A program made the translations under genes and the position numbers. From positions 654,501-718,500 of the forward strand of contig NZ_CP018153.1 in assembly GCF_001889005.1 (NCBI RefSeq): a stretch of 64,000 nucleotides of DNA. Reading direction: 5' to 3'. The notes below the pieces were generated by a model that saw only the letters and a list, made by a program, of their open reading frames with translations, did no database searches and was not told where the DNA came from. This DNA comes from Christiangramia salexigens (GTDB lineage: Bacteria > Bacteroidota > Bacteroidia > Flavobacteriales > Flavobacteriaceae). The number at the start of each line of letters is the position of its first letter. Within the stretch, counting starts at the first letter, position 1. This document shows positions 44,173 to 53,857 of this stretch, in pieces.

Positions 44173-47100
44173 ATGCAGAAAAAAATTGCCTCAATCCTTT
44201 TTTCTACCCGAATAATGGCTGTTCTATTTATCATTTTTGCTATAGCCATGGCAATGGGTACATTCATAGAAAGCTGGTACAGTATTGAAACCGCCCGAAT
44301 CCTTATTTATAACTCCTGGTGGTTTGAAGGAATTATGCTATTCCTTTTAATAAATTTTATTGGAAATATAAAACGTTATCAATTACATAAGAAAGAGAAA
44401 TGGAGTACGCTACTTTTACACCTTTCATTTATTCTAATTATCGTTGGAGCCTTTGTAACTCGTTACATTAGCTATGAGGGTATCATGCCAATTAGAGAAG
44501 GTGAGACCACCAACGTATTCCTGACTCAGGAGACTTACCTGAATTTCTTTATTGACGGAGAAATTGACGGACAGCCTCGCAGAAGGGTTTTGCAGGAGGA
44601 TGTACTTTTTGGCCCTGAAGTTGAAAACGATTATGTGCTGAATACTGACTTTAACGGTCAGCCTGTAAAATTTGAAGTCACCAATTTTATCCATGGCGCT
44701 GAAGAAACTTTGGTTCCAACCGAGGATGGAGAAAATTATTTAAAGATCGTAGAAGCCGGAGATGGTAACCGTCATGAACATTTTCTTAAGGAAGGAGAAA
44801 TTAGCAATATTCATAATACACTGTTTACCCTTAATAAACCTACCGATGGAGCCATTAATTTTACAGTGACCGAAGATGGTGAATACCTTGTAGACTCTCC
44901 TTTTGAAGGTACCTTCATGAGAATGGCCGATCAAAAGCAAGGTGAGCTGGTAAAAGATTCCACTCAAACCTTAATGCTTAGGTCACTTTATAATGTTGGG
45001 ACCATGCAGTTTGTGATCCCGGAACCTGTTATTAAAGGAGAATACGATGTGGTACCTACGAATCCTAAGACCAAGGAAGATCTCGATGCTGTTAGTTTGA
45101 GAGTTTCTTCTAAGGGTGAATCTAAAACTATAACATTATTGGGCGGACAGGGAACAGTGGCCGAACCTGAAAAGATAGATCTTGCCGGACTTGAAATATT
45201 TCTAAACTATGGTTCTATTGAAAAAGAACTGCCATTCGCATTAAAACTTAATGATTTTATAGCAGAAAAATACCCCGGTACAGCAGACCGTGAAACACCC
45301 GGCTATGCTTCTTTTAAAAGTAAAGTAGAGATCGTTGAAGAGGGCAAAGAGACAAGACCTTATGAGATTTATATGAACCATGTTTTAGATCATAAAGGAT
45401 ACAGGTTCTTTCAATCCAGTTTTCACCCGGATGAAAAAGGAACTATACTTTCTGTAAATCATGATTTTTGGGGTACCTGGTTAACTTATATTGGTTACTT
45501 CCTGTTGTATTTTGGATTGATGTGGATCTTATTTGACAAGAATTCCAGATTCGGAAACCTTAAAGTAATGCTTGAAAAAATAAAAGCCAAAAAGAAAAAA
45601 CTGGCAACCTTACTTATCTTAGTTTCCGCTTCTTTTGGCGTTAATGCTCAGGAAGAAGAGCATGATCATACAGAAACCGGAACTTTTCAGATAGATAGCA
45701 TTATCAGACAAAATGCTGTAAATGAAGAGCATGCCGCTAAATTTGGTAGACTTATCATACAGGATGCGGGCGGAAGAATGAAGCCAGCCAATACCTATTC
45801 CTCAGAACTGCTAAGAAAACTTAGCAAAAGTGATGAATATGCCGGATTAAGCTCAGATCAGGTTTTGGTATCTATCACAGAAAATCCTGTATTCTGGTAT
45901 AACGCTCCACTGATCTATGTTCAGAAAAAGAATGATAGTCTGCATAAGATCCTGGGTGTGGAAGAAGGTAAAAAATATTTACCGCTCACCGATTTCTTTG
46001 ATGAGCGAGGTAGCTACAAATTATCTCCATATCTGGAGTCTGCATATCAGGCTGCCGTGCCTAATAAGTTTCAGAAAGACTTTATAGAAACCGATAAAAA
46101 GGTAAACCTTCTTTATCAGGCACTTCAGGGAAAAGTATTAAAGATATTCCCAATCCCGGAAGATGAAAACAATAAATGGGTGTCTTACCCTGAAGTTGGA
46201 GAAGTGAATCTCAAAGGGATGGATTCTGTTTATACCAAACAAATTTTGCCACTTTATATGAGTGCGTTAAAAACCGCACGTGAAACCGGTGACTATTCTA
46301 AGGCTGATCAATATCTTGAGAGTATTAAAAGCTATCAGAAAAAATTTGGTAGTGAGGTGATGCCTTCAGAAGAAAAAGTAAATGCCGAGATCCTTTATAA
46401 TAAGTATGATGTCTTCAGAAGTTTATTCTGGATGTATATGCTGGCAGGTCTGGTGATGTTGTTTTTTGTGATCGTACAGATTTTTAACGATAATAAGATT
46501 ATCAGAGGTCTTATTAAAACCAGTGCTGTAGCTGTATTGATATTGTTCATCGTGCATACGGCAGGACTTGCAGCTCGTTGGTATATTTCTGGTCATGCTC
46601 CCTGGAGTGATGCCTATGAATCCATGATCTATGTAGCCTGGGCAACCATGTTCTTTGGACTGGCTTTCGGAAGAAAATCCAACCTTACAATTGCTTCCAC
46701 CGCATTTGTAGCTTCAATGATTTTGATGATCGCGCATTGGAACTGGATGGATCCTGCAATTGCAAATCTTCAACCAGTACTTGACTCGTATTGGTTAATG
46801 ATACATGTGTCTGTTATCGTTGGAAGTTATGGACCCTTCACCCTCGGGATGATCCTTGGTGTCGTGGCGCTTATCCTTATGATACTTACCACAGAAAAGA
46901 ACCGTAAGAAGATGGATATTAATATCCGTGAGATCACGGTTATTACCGAGATGGCCTTAACTGTTGGATTGGTTATGCTTACAATAGGGAACTTCCTTGG
47001 TGGGCAATGGGCTAATGAGAGCTGGGGAAGATACTGGGGCTGGGACCCAAAAGAAACCTGGGCGCTTATCAGTATTTTTGTTTACGCCTTTGTGATACAC

Positions 47101-47337
47101 ATGAGACTTGTACCCGGCTTAAGAAGCCGCTGGTTCTTTAACCTAATGGCAATTGTGGCTTTTGCAAGCATAATGATGACTTATTTTGGGGTGAATTTTT
47201 ACCTGAGTGGTCTGCATTCTTATGCAAGCGGTGATAAAGTGATCACGCCGAGTTTTGTTTATTATTCTATTGGAGTAGTAGCAGTATTGGGTGGACTTTC
47301 TTACTGGAAGTTTCAGAAGCATTTCGCCAAGAAATAA
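44173..47337 (+). CDS. ResB-CcsA fusion, system II cytochrome c biogenesis
   Basis: A 1054-residue inner-membrane protein that handles heme and attaches it to apocytochromes c (CcsB-CcsA system). The N-terminal ResB/CcsB part has four helices and a large periplasmic domain (~1-460). A middle part (~490-750) includes a signal-peptide-like stretch at ~476-492 (LILVSASFGVNAQ) at the junction. The C-terminal CcsA part has ~8 helices and the heme-binding WWD-type motif GRYWGWDPKETW (~953-964), plus conserved His residues. The fusion is typical of Bacteroidetes and Epsilonproteobacteria. It is monocistronic, with a promoter at 44140 and a terminator at 47356. Confidence 0.95.
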   Translation: MQKKIASILFSTRIMAVLFIIFAIAMAMGTFIESWYSIETARILIYNSWWFEGIMLFLLINFIGNIKRYQLHKKEKWSTLLLHLSFILIIVGAFVTRYISYEGIMPIREGETTNVFLTQETYLNFFIDGEIDGQPRRRVLQEDVLFGPEVENDYVLNTDFNGQPVKFEVTNFIHGAEETLVPTEDGENYLKIVEAGDGNRHEHFLKEGEISNIHNTLFTLNKPTDGAINFTVTEDGEYLVDSPFEGTFMRMADQKQGELVKDSTQTLMLRSLYNVGTMQFVIPEPVIKGEYDVVPTNPKTKEDLDAVSLRVSSKGESKTITLLGGQGTVAEPEKIDLAGLEIFLNYGSIEKELPFALKLNDFIAEKYPGTADRETPGYASFKSKVEIVEEGKETRPYEIYMNHVLDHKGYRFFQSSFHPDEKGTILSVNHDFWGTWLTYIGYFLLYFGLMWILFDKNSRFGNLKVMLEKIKAKKKKLATLLILVSASFGVNAQEEEHDHTETGTFQIDSIIRQNAVNEEHAAKFGRLIIQDAGGRMKPANTYSSELLRKLSKSDEYAGLSSDQVLVSITENPVFWYNAPLIYVQKKNDSLHKILGVEEGKKYLPLTDFFDERGSYKLSPYLESAYQAAVPNKFQKDFIETDKKVNLLYQALQGKVLKIFPIPEDENNKWVSYPEVGEVNLKGMDSVYTKQILPLYMSALKTARETGDYSKADQYLESIKSYQKKFGSEVMPSEEKVNAEILYNKYDVFRSLFWMYMLAGLVMLFFVIVQIFNDNKIIRGLIKTSAVAVLILFIVHTAGLAARWYISGHAPWSDAYESMIYVAWATMFFGLAFGRKSNLTIASTAFVASMILMIAHWNWMDPAIANLQPVLDSYWLMIHVSVIVGSYGPFTLGMILGVVALILMILTTEKNRKKMDINIREITVITEMALTVGLVMLTIGNFLGGQWANESWGRYWGWDPKETWALISIFVYAFVIHMRLVPGLRSRWFFNLMAIVAFASIMMTYFGVNFYLSGLHSYASGDKVITPSFVYYSIGVVAVLGGLSYWKFQKHFAKK

Positions 47338-47355
47338 ACTTTATAAATCATAAAT

Positions 47356-47384
47356 AAAAAAGCCTGCAATTTGCAGGCTTTTTT
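47356..47384. terminator. Bidirectional terminator
   Basis: AAAAAAGCCTGCAA faces TTGCAGGCTTTTTT. It separates the convergent ResB-CcsA and fumC genes. Confidence 0.85.
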
Positions 47385-47407
47385 ATTTTGTATGGGGCGT
47401 GAACTTT

Positions 47408-48802
47408 TTAATTGTTCCCAACCATATCTTTCGGGTCTACCCATTCTTCAAATTGTTCTTCGGTAAGGTAGCCTAAGTTTATGGCTTCCTCTTTAAGAGT
47501 AGTACCATTCTTATGGGCAGTATTTGCTATTTCAGCAGCTTTATAATAACCTATTTTGGTGTTTAAGGCAGTAACCAGCATTAATGAATTATTCAGATGC
47601 TCCTTAATTCTTTTTTCGTTAGCCTCAATTCCTCTGGCACAGTGCTCTTCAAAAGATAAACAGGCATCTCCAATTAATTGAGCACTCTGTAATAAAGCGT
47701 TTGCCATTACAGGTTTGAAAACATTCAGTTCAAATTGTCCCTGCATTCCACCAACACTCATTGTGGTATCATTACCAATAACCTGAGCGCATACCATGGT
47801 AAGGGCTTCACATTGGGTAGGATTTACCTTTCCAGGCATAATAGAAGATCCTGGCTCGTTAGCAGGAATATTGATCTCTCCAATTCCACTTCTTGGTCCT
47901 GATGCAAGCATCCTGATATCATTTCCAATTTTATTAAGAGAAACAGCGATCTGCTTTAAGGCTCCGTGAGTTTCTACAAAAGCATCATGTGCAGCCAGAG
48001 CTTCGAATTTATTACCTGCCGATGTGAACGGCATATCGGTGAATTTCGCGATAAATTCAGCAACTCTTTTAGAATAACCTTTTGGTGTATTTAGTCCGGT
48101 ACCTACAGCCGTTCCTCCAAGAGCAAGTTCAGCTAAGTGAGGTAATGTACTTTCAAGGGCTCTGATCCCGTAATCCAATTGGGCAACATATCCGCTAAAT
48201 TCCTGACCCAGCGTTAAGGGAGTGGCATCCATAAAATGCGTACGACCAATTTTTACCGTGTTTTTGAATTCTTCAGATTTCTTCTTTAAAGTGTCTCTAA
48301 GCTTTTTTAGACCTGGAAGAGTAGTTTTAGTCACCTTTTTATAAGCGGCAATATGCATTCCCGTTGGGAAAGTATCATTAGAGGATTGTGATTTATTCAC
48401 ATCATCATTAGGCTGCAGGGTTTTTTCACCTTCACCTATTTTTTTTCCTGCTAATTGGTGAGCTCTGTTCGCAATAACTTCATTTACGTTCATATTACTC
48501 TGAGTCCCACTCCCGGTTTGCCAGATCACTAAAGGAAACTGATCATCATGCTTCCCTTCAAGGATCTCGTCACATGCTTTTGCGATAAGGTCTCTTTTGT
48601 CAACCGGAAGAACACCGAGTTCGCAGTTAGTATAAGCCGCAGCCTTTTTAAGATAAGCAAAGCCATATATAATGTCCAAAGGCATTGTGGCTGCTGGACC
48701 TATCTTAAAATTGTTTCTGGAGCGCTCTGTTTGTGCTCCCCATAATTTATCTGAAGGAACTTTAACTTCCCCCATAGTATCTTTCTCAATTCTATAATCC
48801 AT
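47408..48802 (-). CDS. fumC: Class II fumarate hydratase
   Basis: A 464-residue TCA-cycle enzyme that interconverts fumarate and malate, an iron-free tetramer. The family signature [16 protein letters not shown] (~residues 316-331) and the [17 protein letters not shown] and [16 protein letters not shown] motifs are intact. The length matches E. coli FumC. It is monocistronic, with a -7 box at 48825-48832. Confidence 0.97.
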   Translation of the reverse strand: MDYRIEKDTMGEVKVPSDKLWGAQTERSRNNFKIGPAATMPLDIIYGFAYLKKAAAYTNCELGVLPVDKRDLIAKACDEILEGKHDDQFPLVIWQTGSGTQSNMNVNEVIANRAHQLAGKKIGEGEKTLQPNDDVNKSQSSNDTFPTGMHIAAYKKVTKTTLPGLKKLRDTLKKKSEEFKNTVKIGRTHFMDATPLTLGQEFSGYVAQLDYGIRALESTLPHLAELALGGTAVGTGLNTPKGYSKRVAEFIAKFTDMPFTSAGNKFEALAAHDAFVETHGALKQIAVSLNKIGNDIRMLASGPRSGIGEINIPANEPGSSIMPGKVNPTQCEALTMVCAQVIGNDTTMSVGGMQGQFELNVFKPVMANALLQSAQLIGDACLSFEEHCARGIEANEKRIKEHLNNSLMLVTALNTKIGYYKAAEIANTAHKNGTTLKEEAINLGYLTEEQFEEWVDPKDMVGNN

Positions 48803-48824
48803 AATGCTTAAATTGGTTGAAGCA

Positions 48825-48832
48825 CAAAGTTA
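48825..48832 (-). promoter_or_regulatory. -7 box of fumC
   Basis: The minus strand reads TAACTTTG, a perfect TAnnTTTG, 22 nt before the fumC ATG. Confidence 0.55.
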
Positions 48833-48937
48833 CTATTTAGCAAACTTTTTAGGTTTAAATTTCAGTGAAATTTGATGCCTGAAATCTTCAAATGATGAAG
48901 ATTTTCTGGTTCATCGTGGAGTTTTATTTAATATTTA

Positions 48938-48970
48938 TTTGTGATAAGCCGCAAAGAGTTTATATCTTTG
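48938..48970 (+). promoter_or_regulatory. Promoter of the 59-residue membrane protein
   Basis: TTTG (48938-48941), a 21-nt spacer, then TATCTTTG (48963-48970). Both elements match the Bacteroidetes consensus. The transcript would start near 48977, placing the real start codon at 48997. Confidence 0.7.
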
Positions 48971-48996
48971 ATGCAGATTCAAAATTTTTGAAAGTT

Positions 48997-49176
48997 ATGT
49001 TATTTGAATTCGATCAATACCTTGGTTTCCTTGCCTTCCTTACCATTTTAACAATGGGCTTCTGGCTTATGATCTTTCTTATGTCCTTCGTTCCTTACTG
49101 GATAGGAGGTTCTGTAGTAGAGCTGATCAAAGAAAAGCGCGAAGCAAGAAAAAAGGCTAAAGAGGAAAAAGCATAA
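48997..49176 (+). CDS. 59-residue inner-membrane protein, unknown
   Basis: A small protein with two hydrophobic segments (FLAFLTILTMGFWLMIFLM and FVPYWIGGSVVELI) and a strongly charged tail ending KKAKEEKA. A longer frame from 48892 exists but includes the promoter, so ATG 48997 is preferred. It has its own promoter (48938-48970) and terminator (49175-49205), which makes it a genuine monocistronic gene. No family is recognised; it is convergent with the TonB-type receptor gene. Confidence 0.7.
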   Translation: MLFEFDQYLGFLAFLTILTMGFWLMIFLMSFVPYWIGGSVVELIKEKREARKKAKEEKA

Positions 49177-49205
49177 AAAAAGGGACTTTTAAAGTCCCTT
49201 TTTTT
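49175..49205. terminator. Bidirectional terminator
   Basis: AAAGGGACTTT faces AAAGTCCCTTT in long A and T flanks, directly after the small membrane protein stop and before the convergent receptor gene. Confidence 0.85.
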
Positions 49206-49225
49206 ATTTGTGTATTCTCCTTAAT

Positions 49226-51757
49226 CTAGAATTCTCCTCCTTCATCATCAAAGTCAGCATTATTTCTTCTGTCCTGACGCTGTTTCTTCTGGTTAAACCT
49301 GTATATAAACGATAAATTCACAGACTGTCCCTGTCTCCATTGGAATTCACTGTTCTGCTCAAAGAATTCAGTAGAAGTGAACTGACTTCTTCTTCTGCCG
49401 TTCAATATATCTCGCATATTCAATGAGATCGTGGCGTTTTCGTTGAAAATTTCTTTACTAAAGGCTAGATCGATGGAAAGTATCCCATCTCTTCTTCCCT
49501 GTATTTCGTCAGAAGCTCCACGATAGAACGCATTGGTCTGCCAGTCAATTTTACCTGGAAGACTAACTTTTGAACTAAAACGTCCAAACCAGCTGCTATT
49601 TTCCTGAGAGTAATCTACTCCGTTAAATTCACCATTCAGTTTGAATTGAAAGAAGTTAACACTTCCGTTAAGTCTTAACCAATCTGCTGGGTTGTAAAGA
49701 AAACCCAACTCGGCTCCACTACGATCGTTGGTGGCCAGGTTAAATGGAATGCTTCTTATCACCTCAACTTCAGCCCCATCTGGACCTGTGATCATCACTT
49801 CTTCGCTTACACGTTCAAAAGCATCGGTCTCCCTTTGGTAGTAGATAGACGAAGTAAGAGTGAATTTTTCCCATCTTTTCAGATAACCAAGATCAAAAGC
49901 ATTGGAAAACGCAGGGTTTAAGTTTGGGTTACCCTGAAAGATATTATTTCTACTGCTTCTTGAAGGAAATGGGTTGATATACCAGCCTCTTGGTCTGTTA
50001 ATTCTTCTATTGTAGCCTAAAGTAATATTTTCTTCTTCTCCCAGCTCATAGATCACATTCAGAGTAGGGAAGAGACCAAGATAATTATTGTCAAAATCTG
50101 TATCTATTTCAAAACTAAATTCTTCCTGTAGCTCGGCTTCGGTAAGTTCTGAATCGATCTTACCTTTTAAATTGGTGTTTTCAAGGCGAAGTCCTAAAAG
50201 AAAACTGAAATCGCCGAATTTGGTCCCATATTGGGAATATAATGCCTGAACGTTTTCCGAATAATCGAAAATATTGGTTTGGTTTTTATTTACCTGAAGT
50301 ACCCCGTTTGCATCTTCCTGCAATAGGGTATAATCTGTGACCTCATTTTCAAAATTTCCGCGATATCCAGCCTCGAATTGTGATTCTTCACCAATTGGTA
50401 AAACATAATCTGCCTGTATCAAATATTCCTTTTGATCTTCGGTAGTTAAGGTTTTTTCTCTTGGAATTGTAATTCCAGTTTCATCAGTATTATTATAGAC
50501 TACCGGTTCGTTAATGAAAGAATCCTGAATCTCGTTATCATTTTCAAATTGAAAATCGGCAGTTAATTTATGACCACTATTGTCAAACTTCTTGACATAG
50601 TTAAGTGAGAATTGTAAGCTTTCATCTTCCTCATTTTCGGTTTCGATTCTTCGGGTACCTAGGATGGAAGAGTTTTGGAAGTAATAATCATTAATATTGG
50701 TAGTAACATCCTTATCATCGCCCAATCTGTAGAATACAGCACCGGTAATAGAAGACATGTCGCTTAAATAGTACTCCATTCCAAAATTGGTATTGAAGCC
50801 TCGATTTATACGATCATAATCGCGGTTTTCCACGTTGCGATCATATTCGATGCCATTTAAGAAGGCATCGTTTCGAGCATTAAAATATCTGGTATCAAAA
50901 AATCCGCTCCCCGGAGATTCTGAATAACGGTAACCTGTAGTCGTGAACAGGTTGTAATTTTCAGTACGATAATTAAGATTGGCAGAAATTCCTGCGTTTT
51001 CAGGGTAACCTCCGTTCAACGTCAGAGATCCGTTAAAACCAAGGGTTTCTTTTTTTCTAAGAATAATATTGATTATTCCGGCGGTACCTTCGGCATCATA
51101 ACGTGCAGATGGAGAAGTGATCACCTCAACACGTTCAATAGCTTCGGCAGGAAGCTGACCAAGAACATCAGTTCCGCCAAATCCAGCCATTGCGGATGGT
51201 TTTCCGTTAATTAAAATTCTAACGTTTTCATTCCCTCGAAGGCTAATTCCCCCTTCTATATCTACAGACACCGAAGGCACATTATTTAATGCATCACTCA
51301 CCGTTCCTCCCGCAGTAGTTAGATCTTTACCAATATTATATATTTTCTTATCAAGCCTAACATCCACCTGTGTAGTTTCTGCCCGCACGACAACTTCGTC
51401 AAGATTTTCGGAACCTAAACCTAGAGGAACTGTGCCTAGATTCATGTCGCCGGTTATTTTCCTGTTTTGAAATTCTTTGGTTTCGTAAGAAATGAATTCG
51501 ATCAGGATATTATAAGTTCCGGGTTTTACTTTTACAGAAAACTCACCATTCCTATCTGTAACACCACCATTAAGGTCTTTTGGATTGTTTACATTAATAA
51601 TGGATATAGTGGCATATTCCAGCGGTACCTCAAGCTCGTTGTCTATAACTTTACCTGAGATTGTATAGTCTGCGCCTCGCTGGGCCGCACTATTAAAATT
51701 GAAGACCGTAAAAAGTCCTAAGAAAAGACTGAATGCCAGATTGGTTTTAAGGCTCAT
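49226..51757 (-). CDS. Outer-membrane TonB-dependent-type receptor (beta-barrel)
   Basis: An 843-residue outer-membrane protein with a signal peptide (ending FNSAAQ). A carboxypeptidase-regulatory-like domain follows (~32-110, with YATISIINV and DRNGEFSVKV), then a TonB plug domain (~125-220, GGTVSDALNNVPSVSVD and YDAEGTAGIINIILRK), and a C-terminal beta-barrel of the OMP_b-brl_3 type (~390-830). Such receptors import or sense ligands or act in membrane maintenance; no SusD partner is adjacent, so it is unlikely to be a polysaccharide locus. The ligand is unknown. Confidence 0.92.
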   Translation of the reverse strand: MSLKTNLAFSLFLGLFTVFNFNSAAQRGADYTISGKVIDNELEVPLEYATISIINVNNPKDLNGGVTDRNGEFSVKVKPGTYNILIEFISYETKEFQNRKITGDMNLGTVPLGLGSENLDEVVVRAETTQVDVRLDKKIYNIGKDLTTAGGTVSDALNNVPSVSVDIEGGISLRGNENVRILINGKPSAMAGFGGTDVLGQLPAEAIERVEVITSPSARYDAEGTAGIINIILRKKETLGFNGSLTLNGGYPENAGISANLNYRTENYNLFTTTGYRYSESPGSGFFDTRYFNARNDAFLNGIEYDRNVENRDYDRINRGFNTNFGMEYYLSDMSSITGAVFYRLGDDKDVTTNINDYYFQNSSILGTRRIETENEEDESLQFSLNYVKKFDNSGHKLTADFQFENDNEIQDSFINEPVVYNNTDETGITIPREKTLTTEDQKEYLIQADYVLPIGEESQFEAGYRGNFENEVTDYTLLQEDANGVLQVNKNQTNIFDYSENVQALYSQYGTKFGDFSFLLGLRLENTNLKGKIDSELTEAELQEEFSFEIDTDFDNNYLGLFPTLNVIYELGEEENITLGYNRRINRPRGWYINPFPSRSSRNNIFQGNPNLNPAFSNAFDLGYLKRWEKFTLTSSIYYQRETDAFERVSEEVMITGPDGAEVEVIRSIPFNLATNDRSGAELGFLYNPADWLRLNGSVNFFQFKLNGEFNGVDYSQENSSWFGRFSSKVSLPGKIDWQTNAFYRGASDEIQGRRDGILSIDLAFSKEIFNENATISLNMRDILNGRRRSQFTSTEFFEQNSEFQWRQGQSVNLSFIYRFNQKKQRQDRRNNADFDDEGGEF

Positions 51758-51872
51758 AAAACAAATTTTTGTCTATATGACCTTTATAAACCCATATGGT
51801 TTAATGAACACTGGTTAAATTCCAGTTAATTGATTTAAAGACGCACTGAAAAAATAAATAACGACTTTAAAA

Positions 51873-52241
51873 TCAGGATTTACGGGTTAACTCCTTACTT
51901 AGTAAAAGATAATTCTCAAATTGATCATCATCCATAAATTTCTGCAAAGCCTTATGCTCGCTTTTTTGAATGGATTTCAATTTTTGTATCTGGCTGTTCG
52001 TGCTTAGGCTGGAGTTGATAATTTCATTCTTCTTGATCGTAAACTCTATGATCGAATTTTCAAGAAGCAAGGTTTGCTCTGTATTGAGGTCTAGCTGATC
52101 TTTCCAGGTCAGTGCCAGTTCTCCTGCAACGTCCTTTATTTCTTTGCGGTTTTTCTCGTGAATATATATTTGAGAATAGACGAAACCAGCCACCGCCGCG
52201 GCTGCAACACTTATTAATGCTATCCTATGCTGAAGTTTCAT
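51873..52241 (-). CDS. Small envelope protein, Spy/CpxP-like pattern
   Basis: A 122-residue protein with an N-terminal membrane anchor or uncleaved signal (IALISVAAAAVAGFVYSQ) and an all-helical remainder. The string LNTEQTLLLENSIIEF followed by later helices recalls the LTxxQ motif of periplasmic Spy/CpxP chaperones, but it is only a resemblance. It lies 12 nt after the ArsC-family gene and is probably co-transcribed with it. No function can be assigned. Confidence 0.65.
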   Translation of the reverse strand: MKLQHRIALISVAAAAVAGFVYSQIYIHEKNRKEIKDVAGELALTWKDQLDLNTEQTLLLENSIIEFTIKKNEIINSSLSTNSQIQKLKSIQKSEHKALQKFMDDDQFENYLLLSKELTRKS

Positions 52242-52253
52242 TTCTTTTTCTTT

Positions 52254-52595
52254 TTAAATGATTTTTTCTATTTCTGCTGGAGGTCTTCCAATAATCGCAT
52301 CATTTTCGTTCTCTACGATTGGCCTCTCAATTAACTTAGGGTTCTTAACCATAACCCTGATCAATTCAGAATCACTTAGGTCTTTTTCCCTGTAATCTTT
52401 TTTCCAGATTTTCTCATTTTTCCTTACCAGAAGGATGGGAGTTATATCCAGCTTTTTCACTACAGCTTTTAACTCTTCTTCCGAAAGTGGTTCCTTAAGA
52501 TATTCTCGTACCTCAAAGTCTTTGCCGGAATTTTTTAGTATTTCTAGTCCTTCTCTGGATTTTTTACATCTTGGATTATGATAAATCTTTAGCAT
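52254..52595 (-). CDS. arsC: Arsenate reductase (glutaredoxin) family protein
   Basis: A 113-residue thioredoxin-fold protein from the ATG at 52595 (MLKIYHNPRCKKSREGL). An upstream ATG at 52628 adds 11 polar residues and is less likely. The catalytic Cys in NPRC and the three Arg-containing segments LVRKNE, IERPIV and IGRPP match E. coli ArsC, so glutathione/glutaredoxin-dependent reduction of arsenate is plausible. No other ars genes are nearby, so it could instead be a YffB/Spx-type relative. Confidence 0.85.
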   Translation of the reverse strand: MLKIYHNPRCKKSREGLEILKNSGKDFEVREYLKEPLSEEELKAVVKKLDITPILLVRKNEKIWKKDYREKDLSDSELIRVMVKNPKLIERPIVENENDAIIGRPPAEIEKII

Positions 52596-52662
52596 TGAAC
52601 TGTTTTTTTTGCTTTTTAAATTAATCAATTATCTTAAAATTAAAAAGTTCTTTGGTAACTAA

Positions 52663-53761
52663 TCAATCTTCGTTCCGTTGTCCCATCATCATTAAAAAAG
52701 ATTTCAGGAAGGCGTCAATTCCCCCATTCATCACATCATCCACGTTTCCTGTTTCTTCACCGGTTCTTACATCTTTAACCAGTTTATATGGGTGCATTAC
52801 ATAATTTCTTATCTGCGAACCCCATTCGATCTTCATTTTGGAATCTTCTATCTCGCGCCTTTGTTCCTGTCTTTTCTGAAGCTCTATCTCAAAAAGCTGA
52901 CTTTTAAGAAGCTGCATGGCTTTGTTCTTGTTCTCCAGCTGTGATCGGGTTTCAGAATTTTCTATAACTATTCCGGTAGGGGCGTGCCTTAGACGAACCG
53001 CTGTTTCTACCTTGTTTACATTCTGCCCACCTGCACCAGAAGATCTCATGGTTTCCCAGCTAAGATCTGAAGGATTGATGTCTATTTCTATACTTTCATC
53101 CACAAGTGGGTAAACATACACAGAAGCAAAAGAGGTATGTCTCTTAGCATTCGAATCGAACGGAGATATTCTTACCAGACGATGAACGCCATTTTCCCCT
53201 TTCAACCAGCCAAAAGCAAATTCGCCTTCGATTTCCAGAGTTACGGTTTTTATACCGGCAACATCCCCGGCCTGATAGTTTAGTTCTCTTATTTTGTATT
53301 TCCGGCTTTCTGCCCACATCAGGTACATACGCATAAGCATTTCTGCCCAATCGCAACTTTCGGTACCTCCTGCGCCGGCTGTGATCTGGAGAACAGCACT
53401 CATGCTGTCTCCTTCCTCAGAAAGCATATTTTTAAACTCCAGATCTTCTATTAGATCGCTGGCTTTATGGTTTCTTTCGGTTACATCTTCTGCAGATGCT
53501 TCATCCTCTTTATAGAATTCATAGATAACCTCAAGGTCATCTACAAGGGTTTCGGCCTTTTCGTAGTCTTCAACCCATTTTTTTTCAGAATTCACTTCGC
53601 GCATAATTAGTTCAGCCTTTTTAGGATCATCCCAAAAATCTGGCGCGAAGGTCTTTTCCTCCATATTTGTTATTTCAATTTTTTTGGCATCAATGTCAAA
53701 GATACCTCCTTAACGCAACCAGGCGCTCCTTAAGATCCTTAATGTTCTCTGTTGTGATCAT
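52663..53761 (-). CDS. prfB: Peptide chain release factor 2, with programmed +1 frameshift
   Basis: RF2 recognises UGA and UAA and triggers peptide release. The complete protein is 365 residues, equal to E. coli RF2, but needs a +1 frameshift. The first frame starts at ATG 53761 ([13 protein letters not shown]) and stops at UGA 53698-53696 after 21 codons. The second frame continues from 53697 with [11 protein letters not shown] and then the main body. The shift site is complete: an SD-like AGGAGG (53710-53705), a 3-nt spacer, then CUU UGA C. The body has the tripeptide SPF ([12 protein letters not shown]) and the GGQ loop [11 protein letters not shown]. Low RF2 favours the shift, so the gene autoregulates. 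Annotation from the internal ATG 53664 would lose 32 residues. Confidence 0.96.
53696..53710 (-). promoter_or_regulatory. prfB programmed frameshift site
   Basis: The minus strand reads AGGAGGTATCTTTGA. The SD-like hexamer is 3 nt before the CUU slippery codon, and the in-frame UGA follows. This is the canonical RF2 arrangement and is notable in a phylum where SD-led initiation is rare. Confidence 0.92.
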
Positions 53762-53857
53762 TCATAGTTGATTTGTCGTAAAAATAGAATTTAGGGGTGT
53801 TTTCGAAAAGTATTTAACGATTATTTTATAGTTTTAGATGGCTTTAAAAATCACTCC

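Noticed and set aside
51758..51872. Possible promoter of the TonB-type receptor gene
   Set aside because: No TAnnTTTG box with acceptable spacing was found in this short gap.
53664..53761. prfB looked N-terminally truncated or frameshifted by a sequencing error
   Set aside because: The exact RF2 frameshift signal (AGGAGG, spacer, CUU UGA C) is present and the joined product has the standard 365 residues.
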